Shown: piece after piece, positions 46,964-54,348 of the stretch | How positions within the stretch are numbered: position 1 is the first letter of the stretch | Layout of the letters: the number at the start of each line of letters is the position of its first letter | Assembly (NCBI RefSeq): GCF_004358095.2 | Contig: NZ_SMZJ02000001.1 | Span: 1 to 64,000, forward strand | Direction: 5' to 3' | DNA length: 64,000 nt | From: Seonamhaeicola sediminis | Lineage (GTDB): Bacteria; Bacteroidota; Bacteroidia; Flavobacteriales; Flavobacteriaceae | Translations under genes and position numbers: made by a program | The notes under the pieces: model-generated | Seen by the model: the letters and a program-made list of their open reading frames with translations, nothing else | The model's database searches: none | Told to the model about the DNA's origin: nothing

Positions 46964-47392
46964 ATGAAAACCCCAAATTTTAAATTACTTACAATTCTAG
47001 CCGCAATGGTATTGTTTGTTGGAACATTTACATCCTGTTCTGATGATAACGGACCAAATGCGAGCATAACTGTTAACGAAGGACCATCAGGCGATATTGG
47101 TGGTGATTTTACTGGAAATGGTGGAAATTCTTCCCGAACAGTTAATTGGACTAATAATTTAGCAACTGCCGATTATAATGCAGACATTACTGCCACAGCA
47201 ACTGGAACATTTAATATAGAAATTGCTGATTCCGAAGGAACTGTAGTACTAGACAGAACTTTGAATGGCGGAACTGAACCTGACAGTATTGACGGAGTTA
47301 CACAAGCTGGAGAACCTGGGAATTGGACTGTAACAATTACAATTACTTCATTTAACGGGGATGGAAGTTATTCTTTAAGCGCTGGCAACTAA
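46964..47392 (+). CDS. Hypothetical surface lipoprotein
   Basis: A 142-residue protein with a signal peptide and lipobox FTSC (Cys25), followed by SDDNGPN. Acidic residues right after the lipid Cys resemble the Bacteroidota lipoprotein export signal for surface display. The remainder is Thr/Gly/Asp-rich with beta-strand character (TVNWTNNLATADYNADIT, WTVTITITSF), like a small Ig or jelly-roll domain. I recognise no family. It stands alone. Confidence 0.8.
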   Translation: MKTPNFKLLTILAAMVLFVGTFTSCSDDNGPNASITVNEGPSGDIGGDFTGNGGNSSRTVNWTNNLATADYNADITATATGTFNIEIADSEGTVVLDRTLNGGTEPDSIDGVTQAGEPGNWTVTITITSFNGDGSYSLSAGN

Positions 47393-47470
47393 TAACGAAT
47401 TGACAAATAAAGTATTGTAAAGGCCAGAATTGATAGCTTTTTCTATTTGAAAATAAATAAAAACTACAGC

Positions 47471-47597
47471 TAACAACGTGTAAGCACAATAACGGCTGAA
47501 TTTACTAATCAGAAAGTCCTCGAAAATTTGCTATCTTCAGTTTACTGAAGAAAATTCTTGTGGATTTTCGCGTAACAAAACCATACACAAATCGTTA
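47471..47597. repeat. Possible MITE-like/palindromic intergenic element
   Basis: TAACAACGTGTA at the left and TACACAAATCGTTA at the right are imperfect inverted repeats. Inside are CGAAAAT/ATTTTCG arms and a TTCAGT/ACTGAA palindrome that together can form a long stem-loop (about 47518-47571). The TAACAACGTGT start resembles a widespread Bacteroidota intergenic sequence (my impression, not searched). No gene lies in this 218-nt gap. Confidence 0.4.
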
Positions 47598-47610
47598 AAC
47601 AAATCACCTT

Positions 47611-47843
47611 TTATAACTTTACTACCTTTACCTCAAAAATAAGTGGAGATAATTTAGCTTTAGTTTCAAAAAGGCCATTTTCGGTTTTAATTAATCTAGG
47701 CAATACGTTATAAGGTGTTTCATGATGTTCTTTTAAGTATTCAATGTGCAAACCTGCTTCAGTTAGCGCCGATATTATTTCCCCCCATGCCATGGTTTCC
47801 AGGTAACCTTGTTGGTATTAAAATAGATTTTGTTACTACTCAT
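47611..47843 (-). pseudogene. Decayed C-terminal fragment of a class I SAM-dependent methyltransferase
   Basis: The frame from about 47793 reads GEIISALTEAGLHIEYLKEH, then YNVLPRLIKTENGLF and SPLIFEVKVVKL. This is the usual C-terminus of small Bacteroidota methyltransferases. The part just before it (47843 to about 47800, with NKVTW) joins only if two single-base excesses are removed, at an A-run near 47795 and a G-run near 47785; corrected, it reads VTWNHGMGEII. The SAM-binding domain is absent, displaced by the lipoprotein gene at 47879. Confidence 0.6.
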
Positions 47844-47855
47844 TTTTAAGTTACC

Positions 47856-47863
47856 TATCTTTG
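47856..47863 (+). promoter_or_regulatory. -7 box (TATCTTTG) of the lipoprotein gene at 47879
   Basis: TATCTTTG fits TAnnTTTG and lies 15 nt before the ATG. It contains the TTG at 47861 that extends the frame upstream, so ATG at 47879 is the better start. Confidence 0.55.
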
Positions 47864-47878
47864 TTAAAACTTCAATGT

Positions 47879-48523
47879 ATGAAAAAATCAGTATTTTCTT
47901 TATGTCTCTTAGTACTTTGTTTCTCATGCAAACAAATAGATGAAAAAGCTAAAGAAACATCTAAATTATCTATTGCCAAACAAATTGCTAACGCCCATGG
48001 TTTTGAAAATTGGGATAAGGTTAAAGAAATTCAATTTAAATTTGGGAAAAACCGACTTTGGAACTGGAATCCCAAAACCGATGATATTAAGCTTATTACA
48101 GATAAGGATACCATAATTTATAATAGAAAGTCCATAGATATTAATTATATAAAAACAGACCGTGCTTTTATTAATGATAAGTTTTGGTTATTAATCCCTT
48201 TTCAATTGGTTTGGGATACTTCAGCTTCTATCTCAGAACCTATTAAAGAATTAGCTCCAATTAGTAAAAATATGATGAATAAAATTACTATTACATATCC
48301 AAAAGAAGGTGGTTATACACCAGGAGATGCTTATGATATTTATTTTGACAAAGACCTAATAATAAAAGAATGGGTATTTAGAAAAGGCAACAAACAAGAG
48401 CCCTCTTTAATTAATACTTTTGAAAACTACCAAGATTTCAAAGGTATTAAACTAGCCTTAGACCATAAAAGAATTAATGGTAAAGGGGGTGTAAAATTTA
48501 CAAGTGTTCAGCTAAAGTTTTAA
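47879..48523 (+). CDS. Uncharacterised lipoprotein, possibly LolA-like fold
   Basis: A 214-residue protein with a lipobox (LCFSC, about Cys17) after a short signal peptide. The mature part alternates beta-strands (KEIQFKFGKNRLWNWNP, KITITYPKEGGYTPGD, GIKLALDHKRI), which suggests an open beta-barrel such as that of LolA-type proteins. I recognise similar Flavobacteria proteins beginning AHGFENWDKVKEI but know no function. It is monocistronic and convergent with the small membrane protein gene. Confidence 0.85.
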   Translation: MKKSVFSLCLLVLCFSCKQIDEKAKETSKLSIAKQIANAHGFENWDKVKEIQFKFGKNRLWNWNPKTDDIKLITDKDTIIYNRKSIDINYIKTDRAFINDKFWLLIPFQLVWDTSASISEPIKELAPISKNMMNKITITYPKEGGYTPGDAYDIYFDKDLIIKEWVFRKGNKQEPSLINTFENYQDFKGIKLALDHKRINGKGGVKFTSVQLKF

Positions 48524-48535
48524 ATAAAAAACAGA

Positions 48536-48823
48536 CTAATTAATGTTGTGCTCTTTAGCTATATTTTTATTCATTTGTTCTAGCCATTTAAGCTGCGCTT
48601 TTATTTCTTTACTACGCGTTTTTAGCTTATCAAATTTAGCTGCTCTAAGTTCTTCTTTCTTAACTTTTTCCTGAAGTTCTATTTCTGCTCTTTTAGCTTC
48701 TCGTTTTTTAAACTTTTTGTTTTTAATTTTTTCGAAATACACAAAAATATAAGCATAAATATACATGCTTAAAAAAAGCAAAGCAACTATACTCAAAATG
48801 AGCCAACCATTCATCATATTCAT
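48536..48823 (-). CDS. Small membrane-anchored coiled-coil protein
   Basis: A 95-residue protein: one N-terminal membrane helix (about residues 6-30), then a highly charged Lys/Glu-rich helix to the end (KKFKKREAKRAEIELQEK and onward), likely a coiled coil. No known domain is recognised. A second ATG three codons in (MNGW) is possible. A TATATTTG box at 49003-49010 on the same strand could drive it with a leader of about 175 nt. Confidence 0.72.
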   Translation of the reverse strand: MNMMNGWLILSIVALLFLSMYIYAYIFVYFEKIKNKKFKKREAKRAEIELQEKVKKEELRAAKFDKLKTRSKEIKAQLKWLEQMNKNIAKEHNIN

Positions 48824-49305
48824 AATTCAAAAGTTTTAATATTAACAGTTTAGTTAGTATAAACTTAAAGAAAAGACTATTACTCTTAAAAATTCTAAGT
48901 TAAATAACTCAAAAACAAGACAAAGGATAAAAAACTGAAATAATCATCGACAAGCGGTTAAGTATCCTTTATTTCTTTTTACAAACCTTTTAATTTCCAC
49001 TTATGCAAATATAGTAGGCTTACTCCTCTTGTACAATGGCTTTGAAAAAGTGGCTTTGACCATATCTAGAAAAGATTATCAATTATCTTCTCCTCCTCCC
49101 ATTTCAAATGTTTTTAATAAAGTTTTCTACAGCATCAAAATCTACTCAATTTTTGCTCGCTATGTATCTTCCAAGTCACCTTGTCTACATGCATTATAAA
49201 AACTTCCTAAGACAGAAGCTTAATTATTTGGACCCTATCAAATATAAGAATTTTTAAACAATACTGAAAATGAAGCTAATAAACTATTATTTGAATAAGG
49301 TCATA
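48824..49305. other. Gene-poor 480-nt stretch with possible decayed coding remnants
   Basis: No gene is supported. On the minus strand a promoter-like pair is visible: TTG about 20 nt before TATATTTG (49010-49003). Two short frames look partly coding: one on the plus strand from ATG 49108 of about 48 codons (ends PIKYKNF), and one on the minus strand with MVKATFSKPLYKRSKPTIFA then a stop then VEIKRFVKRNKGYL. These may be remnants of a lost gene; I cannot identify it. Confidence 0.4.
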
Positions 49306-49306
49306 A

Positions 49307-49333
49307 AAAAAGCTCTCAAAATTGAGAGCTTTT
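49307..49333 (-). terminator. Intrinsic terminator after the rhodanese genes
   Basis: AAAAGCTCTCAA and TTGAGAGCTTTT pair directly, with seven Ts following on the minus strand. It begins next to the stop codon of the gene at 49334. Confidence 0.88.
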
Positions 49334-49720
49334 CTATTTTATAAGTTTAAAACCTTTTTTCTTCCACTCTATAATACCGCCTTCAAGATCATACACTTTT
49401 TTAAAACCTATCTCTTGAAGTATTTTAGCAGTTTTACCACTTCTTCCTCCACTTCTGCAATACAATAAGAGGGTTTCATTTGGGTCTAGTTTTGCCATTT
49501 CTTCTTTAAATGTCTCTGAATAAAAATCTATATTCTTAGCATTTTTAATATGACCTTCTTCAAACTCTTTTGGTGTTCTAACATCAATTAATAAAGGGGT
49601 TTCTTTTTCTATCATTGTTTTCATCTCTTCAGCAGAAATAAGTGCTTTACTCTGCGAAGTATTATTACATGCTAAAAAAGCCGCAAAAACTAAAAAACCA
49701 ATAATTAAAAAATGTTTCAT
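49334..49720 (-). CDS. Rhodanese-like lipoprotein
   Basis: A 128-residue single-domain rhodanese with a lipobox (AFLAC, about Cys18), so it is predicted to sit in the periplasm or outer membrane. The active-site loop is CRSGGRSG, with LLIDVRTPKEFEEGHI at the N-terminal end of the fold. It may carry persulfide sulfur or act in redox sensing. It starts 4 nt after the cytoplasmic rhodanese gene. Confidence 0.92.
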   Translation of the reverse strand: MKHFLIIGFLVFAAFLACNNTSQSKALISAEEMKTMIEKETPLLIDVRTPKEFEEGHIKNAKNIDFYSETFKEEMAKLDPNETLLLYCRSGGRSGKTAKILQEIGFKKVYDLEGGIIEWKKKGFKLIK

Positions 49721-49724
49721 AATT

Positions 49725-50042
49725 TTATTCTATGTCAACCACATCACCTGTCCAATCCAACATGCCACCTTCAAGGTTATAGGCATTATCAAACCCTAAT
49801 TCTTCCATAATCACACAAGCTTTATGGCTTCTATTACCTGAACGACAATACACATAATAGTTTTTACTTTTATCAAGCTCGTCAACTTTATCTATAAATT
49901 CTTCGCCTAAATAAAAATCAATTTGTATCGCGTTTGGGATTATTCCGTCTGCTACTTCGGCATCAGTTCTTACATCTAGTATAATGGCATTATCATCATT
50001 AGCCAACTGTTCTGCCCACTCTTCTTGTGTTAAATCTTCCAT
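49725..50042 (-). CDS. Rhodanese-like domain protein, cytoplasmic
   Basis: A 105-residue single-domain rhodanese without signal peptide. Active-site Cys lies in CRSGNRSHKA; ILDVRTDAEVADGII is the substrate-side motif. The pairing of a cytoplasmic and an exported rhodanese in one transcript is notable. The gene follows two thioredoxin-fold genes after 113 nt. Confidence 0.92.
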   Translation of the reverse strand: MEDLTQEEWAEQLANDDNAIILDVRTDAEVADGIIPNAIQIDFYLGEEFIDKVDELDKSKNYYVYCRSGNRSHKACVIMEELGFDNAYNLEGGMLDWTGDVVDIE

Positions 50043-50155
50043 TTAAAAAATTAAATTAATTATGATTACAAAGTTAGTGCTTAAATAATTTATAGACGAA
50101 AAAAATCTGAAGCATTACACCTCAGATTTAATAAAATTTACTTGAGAAATATCTA

Positions 50156-50776
50156 TTAAACTTTTATGGTGCATCCAATGGCTTTAGTCTCTTTTTGCAG
50201 CACCTCATTTCCTTCAATTAAAGCATCAACTGCGTTTTCTACATACTTTGTATTTACTGCAGAAGCATCTTTGTAATTATCATCAATAGCGCCAATGTAT
50301 TCAACAATTAATCCGCTTTCTGTTTTATCAAGCACAAAAATATGTGGTGTTTTTGTTGCTCCAAATTTTGGAAACACTTCTTGTTTAGCATCAATTAAAT
50401 AAGGAAAAGTAAAGCCCTTACTTTTTGCTCTTTCTTTCATAGCATCCATATTATCTCCTGGTTTAATAGAGGTGTTATTGGGCATAATGGCAATAACTGG
50501 ATATCCTTTTGGCGCGTACTTTTTATCTAATGCAATAATTCTGTCTTCATACATCACTGCATAAGGGCATGTATTACAAGTAAAGGTAACAATGAAACCT
50601 TTAGCGTCTTTATAATCAGATAAGGACACCATGTTACCATCAATATTTTCAAGTGAAAAATCTTCTGCGATATCACCAATTTTATAACCCTCTCCCAAAT
50701 TATTTTCAGGAGTGGTAAATGCTCCAATAATTAGCACCAAACATGCTACAGTAAATAATTTAATTGTTTTACTCAT
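50156..50776 (-). CDS. Thioredoxin-fold redoxin (AhpC/TSA-like), exported
   Basis: A 206-residue protein: signal peptide or anchor (about residues 6-22), then a redoxin domain with DFSLENIDGNMVSLSDYK and the redox motif CNTCPY, and a C-terminal Cys (GCTIKV). It resembles peroxiredoxin/TlpA-like proteins of Bacteroidota annotated as thioredoxin-family proteins. It follows the TlpA-like gene by 6 nt and likely shares its transcript. Substrate unknown. Confidence 0.9.
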   Translation of the reverse strand: MSKTIKLFTVACLVLIIGAFTTPENNLGEGYKIGDIAEDFSLENIDGNMVSLSDYKDAKGFIVTFTCNTCPYAVMYEDRIIALDKKYAPKGYPVIAIMPNNTSIKPGDNMDAMKERAKSKGFTFPYLIDAKQEVFPKFGATKTPHIFVLDKTESGLIVEYIGAIDDNYKDASAVNTKYVENAVDALIEGNEVLQKETKAIGCTIKV

Positions 50777-50782
50777 TTTATT

Positions 50783-51307
50783 TTAGTTTAAAAATTTCTT
50801 TAACGCTTCCTCTAACTCATTATATGTAAATGATTGCTCATAAAACTGTCGTTTGTTCTTATTGTATATAATGGTTGCCGGTATTGAACCAGACCAATCT
50901 TTGTTTACTCTAGGAATCCAGCTATTAGAATCTACATCATCTAAAACCACTATTTTAGATTTTAAATCATGTTCTTTAATAAACGGTTTAAGTTTAGATT
51001 CATATTGATGTGGAAAATCTAAACTCACCAAAATAACTTCAACATTTTTATGTTTATAACTAGCATATAAATCTTCAAAATAAGGTAACTCTTTAACACA
51101 AGGCGCACACCACGTAGCCCAAAAGTTTATAACATAAACGGTATTATCCTCTTTTTTTAAAATAGGTTCTAGGCCATCAAAATCATAAATTTCCAATTGG
51201 GTCTTTTGTTCAGCAACATCAATAAGCTGTGCTTTCTTTTTGTTTAAACAACCAAAAACTAACAACATTCCAACTAAAAATACTATTCTAATGGTTGATA
51301 ATTTCAT
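50783..51307 (-). CDS. TlpA-like thioredoxin lipoprotein
   Basis: A 174-residue lipoprotein (lipobox LVFGC, about Cys20) with one thioredoxin domain and redox motif WCAPC in INFWATWCAPCVKELP; the cis-Pro lies in GSIPATII. It should reduce periplasmic disulfides or receive electrons from a membrane reductase. A TTG lies directly before the ATG at 51307; the ATG is used. It is the first gene of the redox/rhodanese cluster, divergent from marR. Confidence 0.92.
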   Translation of the reverse strand: MKLSTIRIVFLVGMLLVFGCLNKKKAQLIDVAEQKTQLEIYDFDGLEPILKKEDNTVYVINFWATWCAPCVKELPYFEDLYASYKHKNVEVILVSLDFPHQYESKLKPFIKEHDLKSKIVVLDDVDSNSWIPRVNKDWSGSIPATIIYNKNKRQFYEQSFTYNELEEALKKFLN

Positions 51308-51404
51308 CAAGTTTATAATTCAATATTATTTAAGATATAAATTTAGTTAATCAATAATATATAGCCTTTTATTTAACAATTATTTAAATATTAGATATTT
51401 TTTA

Positions 51405-51421
51405 TATATTTGTATATACAA
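51405..51421 (+). promoter_or_regulatory. marR -7 box with overlapping palindromic operator
   Basis: TATATTTG (51405-51412) is a TAnnTTTG box 18 nt before the ATG at 51431. TTGTATATACAA (51410-51421) is a perfect 12-bp palindrome over the expected start of transcription. MarR proteins commonly bind TTG-n-CAA dyads and repress themselves, so this is a likely autoregulatory operator. It might also control the divergent redox genes, whose start is 100 nt away. Confidence 0.55.
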
Positions 51422-51430
51422 CAGTGGTGT

Positions 51431-51895
51431 ATGGAAATTAAGAAGGTTCTTAAAGTAAATAGCAATCTTCCAGTATCTAAAGAAGTTGTAATAAACCTTA
51501 TTTATACTACTTGTATAGTAAATAGTAAGTTAAATAACGTTCTTAAACCATATGGTATTTCTTTACAACAGTTCAATGTCTTAAGGATTTTAAGAGGACA
51601 AAAGCAAGTTCCAGTCACTCTTGCTACGGTGCAAGAAAGAATGATTGCAAAAATGAGTAATACAACTAGGTTGATTGATAAGCTGGCTAAAAAAGGATAC
51701 GTTGAAAAGAAAATAAATAAAGACAACAGAAGAAAAATTGATATTTCAATAACCAATGAAGGTTTATTGTTTTTAGAAGAAATAAGTAAATTGATTGATA
51801 GCACCGAAAAAGACATTATAAGTTCTTTAACTAAAGATGAGGCTTATAATATGATTAGATTATTAGACAAGATTAGGTTAATAGCAAACAAATAA
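51431..51895 (+). CDS. MarR family transcriptional regulator
   Basis: A 154-residue winged-helix repressor. The family fold is seen in YGISLQQFNVLRILRG, the recognition region VQERMIAKMSNTTRLIDKL, and the wing KKGYVEKKINKDNRRK. It probably dimerises and responds to a small ligand or to oxidation; one Cys (TTCIVNS) lies in the N-terminal dimer part. The frame extends to TTG 51410 but that codon lies in the promoter/operator, so ATG 51431 is chosen. It is divergent from a thiol-redox cluster that it may control. Confidence 0.92.
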   Translation: MEIKKVLKVNSNLPVSKEVVINLIYTTCIVNSKLNNVLKPYGISLQQFNVLRILRGQKQVPVTLATVQERMIAKMSNTTRLIDKLAKKGYVEKKINKDNRRKIDISITNEGLLFLEEISKLIDSTEKDIISSLTKDEAYNMIRLLDKIRLIANK

Positions 51896-51922
51896 TTCTC
51901 TTAAAACTAATAATCGTACAAG

Positions 51923-51955
51923 ACTGCCATATAAATTATATGGCAGTTTTTTTTA
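51923..51955 (+). terminator. Intrinsic terminator after marR
   Basis: ACTGCCATATAA and TTATATGGCAGT form a perfect stem followed by eight Ts. Confidence 0.92.
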
Positions 51956-51972
51956 ATTTATAATCTAAACTG

Positions 51973-52003
51973 TTGTATAATTATTTTTTCATTTTTATAT
52001 TTG
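51973..52003 (+). promoter_or_regulatory. Promoter of the trp operon
   Basis: TTG (51973-51975) and TATATTTG (51996-52003) are separated by 20 nt, a good Bacteroidota promoter. The transcript would start about 52008, 15-20 nt before the leader peptide ATG. Confidence 0.7.
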
Positions 52004-52024
52004 ACCCATCAGAATTAAAAATCA

Positions 52025-52072
52025 ATGAATAATTTTTTAAACAATACTTGGTGGTGGTGCTCTCGAAACTAA
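52025..52072 (+). CDS. trpL: trp operon leader peptide
   Basis: A 15-codon open frame encoding MNNFLNNTWWWCSRN, with three consecutive Trp codons (TGG TGG TGG, 52049-52057) and a TAA stop. It lies between a good promoter and an intrinsic terminator directly upstream of trpE. This is the hallmark of ribosome-mediated attenuation: the ribosome stalls at the Trp codons when charged tRNA-Trp is scarce. The peptide itself probably has no function. No Shine-Dalgarno is seen, as is normal here. Confidence 0.88.
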   Translation: MNNFLNNTWWWCSRN

Positions 52073-52152
52073 AATTCGTGAAGTAAAATCCTAGTATATT
52101 TAAAATTTAAAAAAATATCAAAAAGGCTTGTCATTCACGACAAGCCTTTTTT
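52061..52152 (+). promoter_or_regulatory. trp attenuator: alternative pairings and intrinsic terminator
   Basis: Region 1 TCTCGAA (52061-52067, just past the Trp codons) can pair with region 2 TTCGTGA (52075-52081, one mismatch). Region 2 TCGTGAA (52076-52082) can instead pair exactly with TTCACGA (52134-52140) of the terminator. The terminator itself is AAAAGGCTTGTC/GACAAGCCTTTT with loop ATTCAC and a T-run (52120-52152). A ribosome stalled on the Trp codons would cover region 1, free region 2 and break the terminator. It ends 10 nt before trpE. Confidence 0.82.
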
Positions 52153-52161
52153 CTGTTAACA

Positions 52162-53568
52162 ATGAAAAAATTTAACCTTTTTACCCATTATAAGCGTATC
52201 CTAACAGATACCATAACACCTGTTACGGTATATTATAAGATTAGAGACAAATACCCAAATAGTATTTTACTAGAAAGTGGTGATTATCACAGAAATCATA
52301 AAAACTTTTCTTATATCTGTTTTAATCCTATTGCATCTATTAAAATTGAAAATGAAGTTATCGATAAAACATTTCCTGATGGCTCTTCAACAAAATTAGA
52401 TATCACTAACAATGTTGATGTTGTTGATGAAATCTTCAAGTTTACCAAGCAATTTGAAGTATCATCAGAAGAAAACTTTAAGTTTATCAACAACGGAATT
52501 TTTGGTTACACAGCTTATGATGCGGTACGTTATTTTGAAGATATAGAAATTGGTAAAAAGGAAAACTCGGTTGAAATACCAGATGTTTATTATGCAGTTT
52601 ATCAAAATATCATTGCTATCAATCATTTTAAAAATGAAGCTTACATATTTGCTCATTGCTTTGAAGGTATTGAAAGTAATATTGATGAGATAGATAAGTT
52701 AATTAACGTCCAAAACTTTGCTTCATTCAGTTTTAGTTCCAAAGGAGAAATAGTGTCTAACCTAACCGATAATGAATTTCTTCAACATGTAGATTACGCT
52801 AAAAAACATTGCGCCAGAGGTGATGTTTTCCAGTTGGTATTATCTAGAGGTTTTTCTCAAGAATTTACAGGTGATGATTTTAATGTTTACCGTGCTTTAA
52901 GAAGCATCAATCCATCACCCTACTTATTCTATTTTGATTATGGCAATTTTAAAATTATGGGAAGTTCACCTGAGGCTCAGTTGATAGTTAGCAATGGTTT
53001 AGCTGAAATCCACCCTATTGCAGGAACATTTAAAAGAACAGGAGACGATGAAAAGGATGCCATTTTAGCTGATAAATTGGTTAAAGACGAAAAAGAAAAT
53101 GCAGAACATGTTATGCTTGTTGATTTAGCAAGAAATGACTTAAGTCGTCATGGTAGCAATGTAAAAGTAGAAACCTACAGAGAAGTTCAGTTCTTTTCAC
53201 ATGTTATCCATTTGGTAAGTAAGGTAACAGGACAAAAACATGACACTACCTCAACTATGCAGGTGGTTGCAGATACATTTCCTGCCGGAACTTTAAGTGG
53301 CGCCCCTAAACATAGAGCTATGCAACTTATTGAACAATATGAGAAGACAAGCAGAGGTTTTTACGGCGGTGCCATTGGTTTTATGGATTTTGAAGGTAAT
53401 TTTAATCATGCCATTATGATTAGAACATTTTTAAGTAAAGATTACAAACTTAACTGGCAAGCTGGAGCAGGATTGGTATCAAAATCAAATCCTGAAAGTG
53501 AAAAACAAGAAGTGTACAACAAATTAGGAGCGTTAAACAAAGCTATTCAATTAGCAGAAGATATTTAG
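52162..53568 (+). CDS. trpE: Anthranilate synthase component I
   Basis: A 468-residue chorismate-utilising enzyme that, with TrpG, makes anthranilate. LLES at residues 36-39 is the tryptophan feedback-inhibition element. The catalytic core has PSPYLFYFD, HPIAGTFKRTG, DLARNDLSRH and TFPAGTLSGAPKHRA. It is the first structural gene of the trp operon, directly after the attenuator terminator, so expression depends on antitermination. trpG follows after 2 nt. Confidence 0.97.
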   Translation: MKKFNLFTHYKRILTDTITPVTVYYKIRDKYPNSILLESGDYHRNHKNFSYICFNPIASIKIENEVIDKTFPDGSSTKLDITNNVDVVDEIFKFTKQFEVSSEENFKFINNGIFGYTAYDAVRYFEDIEIGKKENSVEIPDVYYAVYQNIIAINHFKNEAYIFAHCFEGIESNIDEIDKLINVQNFASFSFSSKGEIVSNLTDNEFLQHVDYAKKHCARGDVFQLVLSRGFSQEFTGDDFNVYRALRSINPSPYLFYFDYGNFKIMGSSPEAQLIVSNGLAEIHPIAGTFKRTGDDEKDAILADKLVKDEKENAEHVMLVDLARNDLSRHGSNVKVETYREVQFFSHVIHLVSKVTGQKHDTTSTMQVVADTFPAGTLSGAPKHRAMQLIEQYEKTSRGFYGGAIGFMDFEGNFNHAIMIRTFLSKDYKLNWQAGAGLVSKSNPESEKQEVYNKLGALNKAIQLAEDI

Positions 53569-53570
53569 TG

Positions 53571-54137
53571 ATGAAAAGAGTTTTAGTAATAGATAATTAC
53601 GATAGTTTTACATATAATCTAGTTCATTATTTAGAGGATTTAAACTGTGATGTAACGGTTTACAGAAATGATAAATTAGAATTGGAAGATGTAGAACCTT
53701 TTGATAAAATAGTATTATCTCCAGGACCAGGTATACCAGATGAAGCAGGTTTGTTGAAAGCCATTATAGAAAAATATGCACCAACTAAAAGTATTTTAGG
53801 CGTTTGTTTAGGCCAACAAGCTATTGGTGAAGTATTTGGAGGTACTTTAGTAAACCTTGATGAAGTTTACCATGGTGTAGCCACCAAAGTTGAAATATGT
53901 GTAGATGATGAACCTATTTTTAAAAATCTAGACAAAGAAATTCTGGTTGGTCGTTATCACTCTTGGGTTGTTAATGCTGCTCTACCTGAAAGTCTAGAAG
54001 CCACATCTTTTGATCACAACGGACAAGTAATGTCTTTAAGACACAAACTATATGATGTAAAAGGTGTTCAATATCACCCCGAATCTGTTTTAACACCAGA
54101 CGGAAAGAAAATATTAGAAAATTGGGTTAATAGTTAG
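53571..54137 (+). CDS. trpG: Anthranilate synthase component II (glutamine amidotransferase)
   Basis: A 188-residue class I amidotransferase. The catalytic triad is visible: Cys in GVCLGQQAIGE, and His/Glu in VQYHPESVLTPDG. NYDSFTYNLVHYLE marks the N-terminus. A GTG precedes the ATG; the ATG at 53571 is used. It supplies ammonia to TrpE; some TrpG proteins also serve p-aminobenzoate synthesis, which this could do too. Confidence 0.96.
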   Translation: MKRVLVIDNYDSFTYNLVHYLEDLNCDVTVYRNDKLELEDVEPFDKIVLSPGPGIPDEAGLLKAIIEKYAPTKSILGVCLGQQAIGEVFGGTLVNLDEVYHGVATKVEICVDDEPIFKNLDKEILVGRYHSWVVNAALPESLEATSFDHNGQVMSLRHKLYDVKGVQYHPESVLTPDGKKILENWVNS

Positions 54138-54161
54138 CTGAAGAAAGTTTAAATAGTTTGA

Positions 54162-54301
54162 ATGAAAAATAAACTTACAGAAAGTCAACTCCCAATTCAA
54201 TTCGTAGAATTGATAGCCAAGGCGAAGAATAGATGAAGAAAAGCTCCGAAATCAGGAGAACAAAGTTAGATTTTGACAAGCAAAAAATGAATGGGAAGTA
54301 A
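54162..54301. other. Insertion-like sequence between trpG and trpD
   Basis: The 211-nt spacer between trpG and trpD is unlike the tight joins elsewhere in the operon. It starts with a 24-codon frame (54162-54236, ending IAKAKNR). It contains TCAATTC/GAATTGA, a small palindrome, and has imperfect inverted ends ACTCCCAATTCA (from about 54187) and TGAATGGGAAGT (to about 54301). This suggests a small mobile or repeated element. A REP-like palindrome follows. Confidence 0.4.
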
Positions 54302-54320
54302 TAAAGTGTAATTTAAAATA

Positions 54321-54345
54321 GATTCCTGTCTTTACAGGAATAACA
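54321..54345. repeat. REP-like palindrome directly before trpD
   Basis: GATTCCTGTCTTTACAGGAA followed by TAACA is a variant of the family, with compensating changes in both arms (CCTGT/ACAGG). The trpD ATG is 4 nt beyond it, so the hairpin lies in the ribosome-landing region of trpD mRNA. Confidence 0.75.
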
Positions 54346-54348
54346 AGA

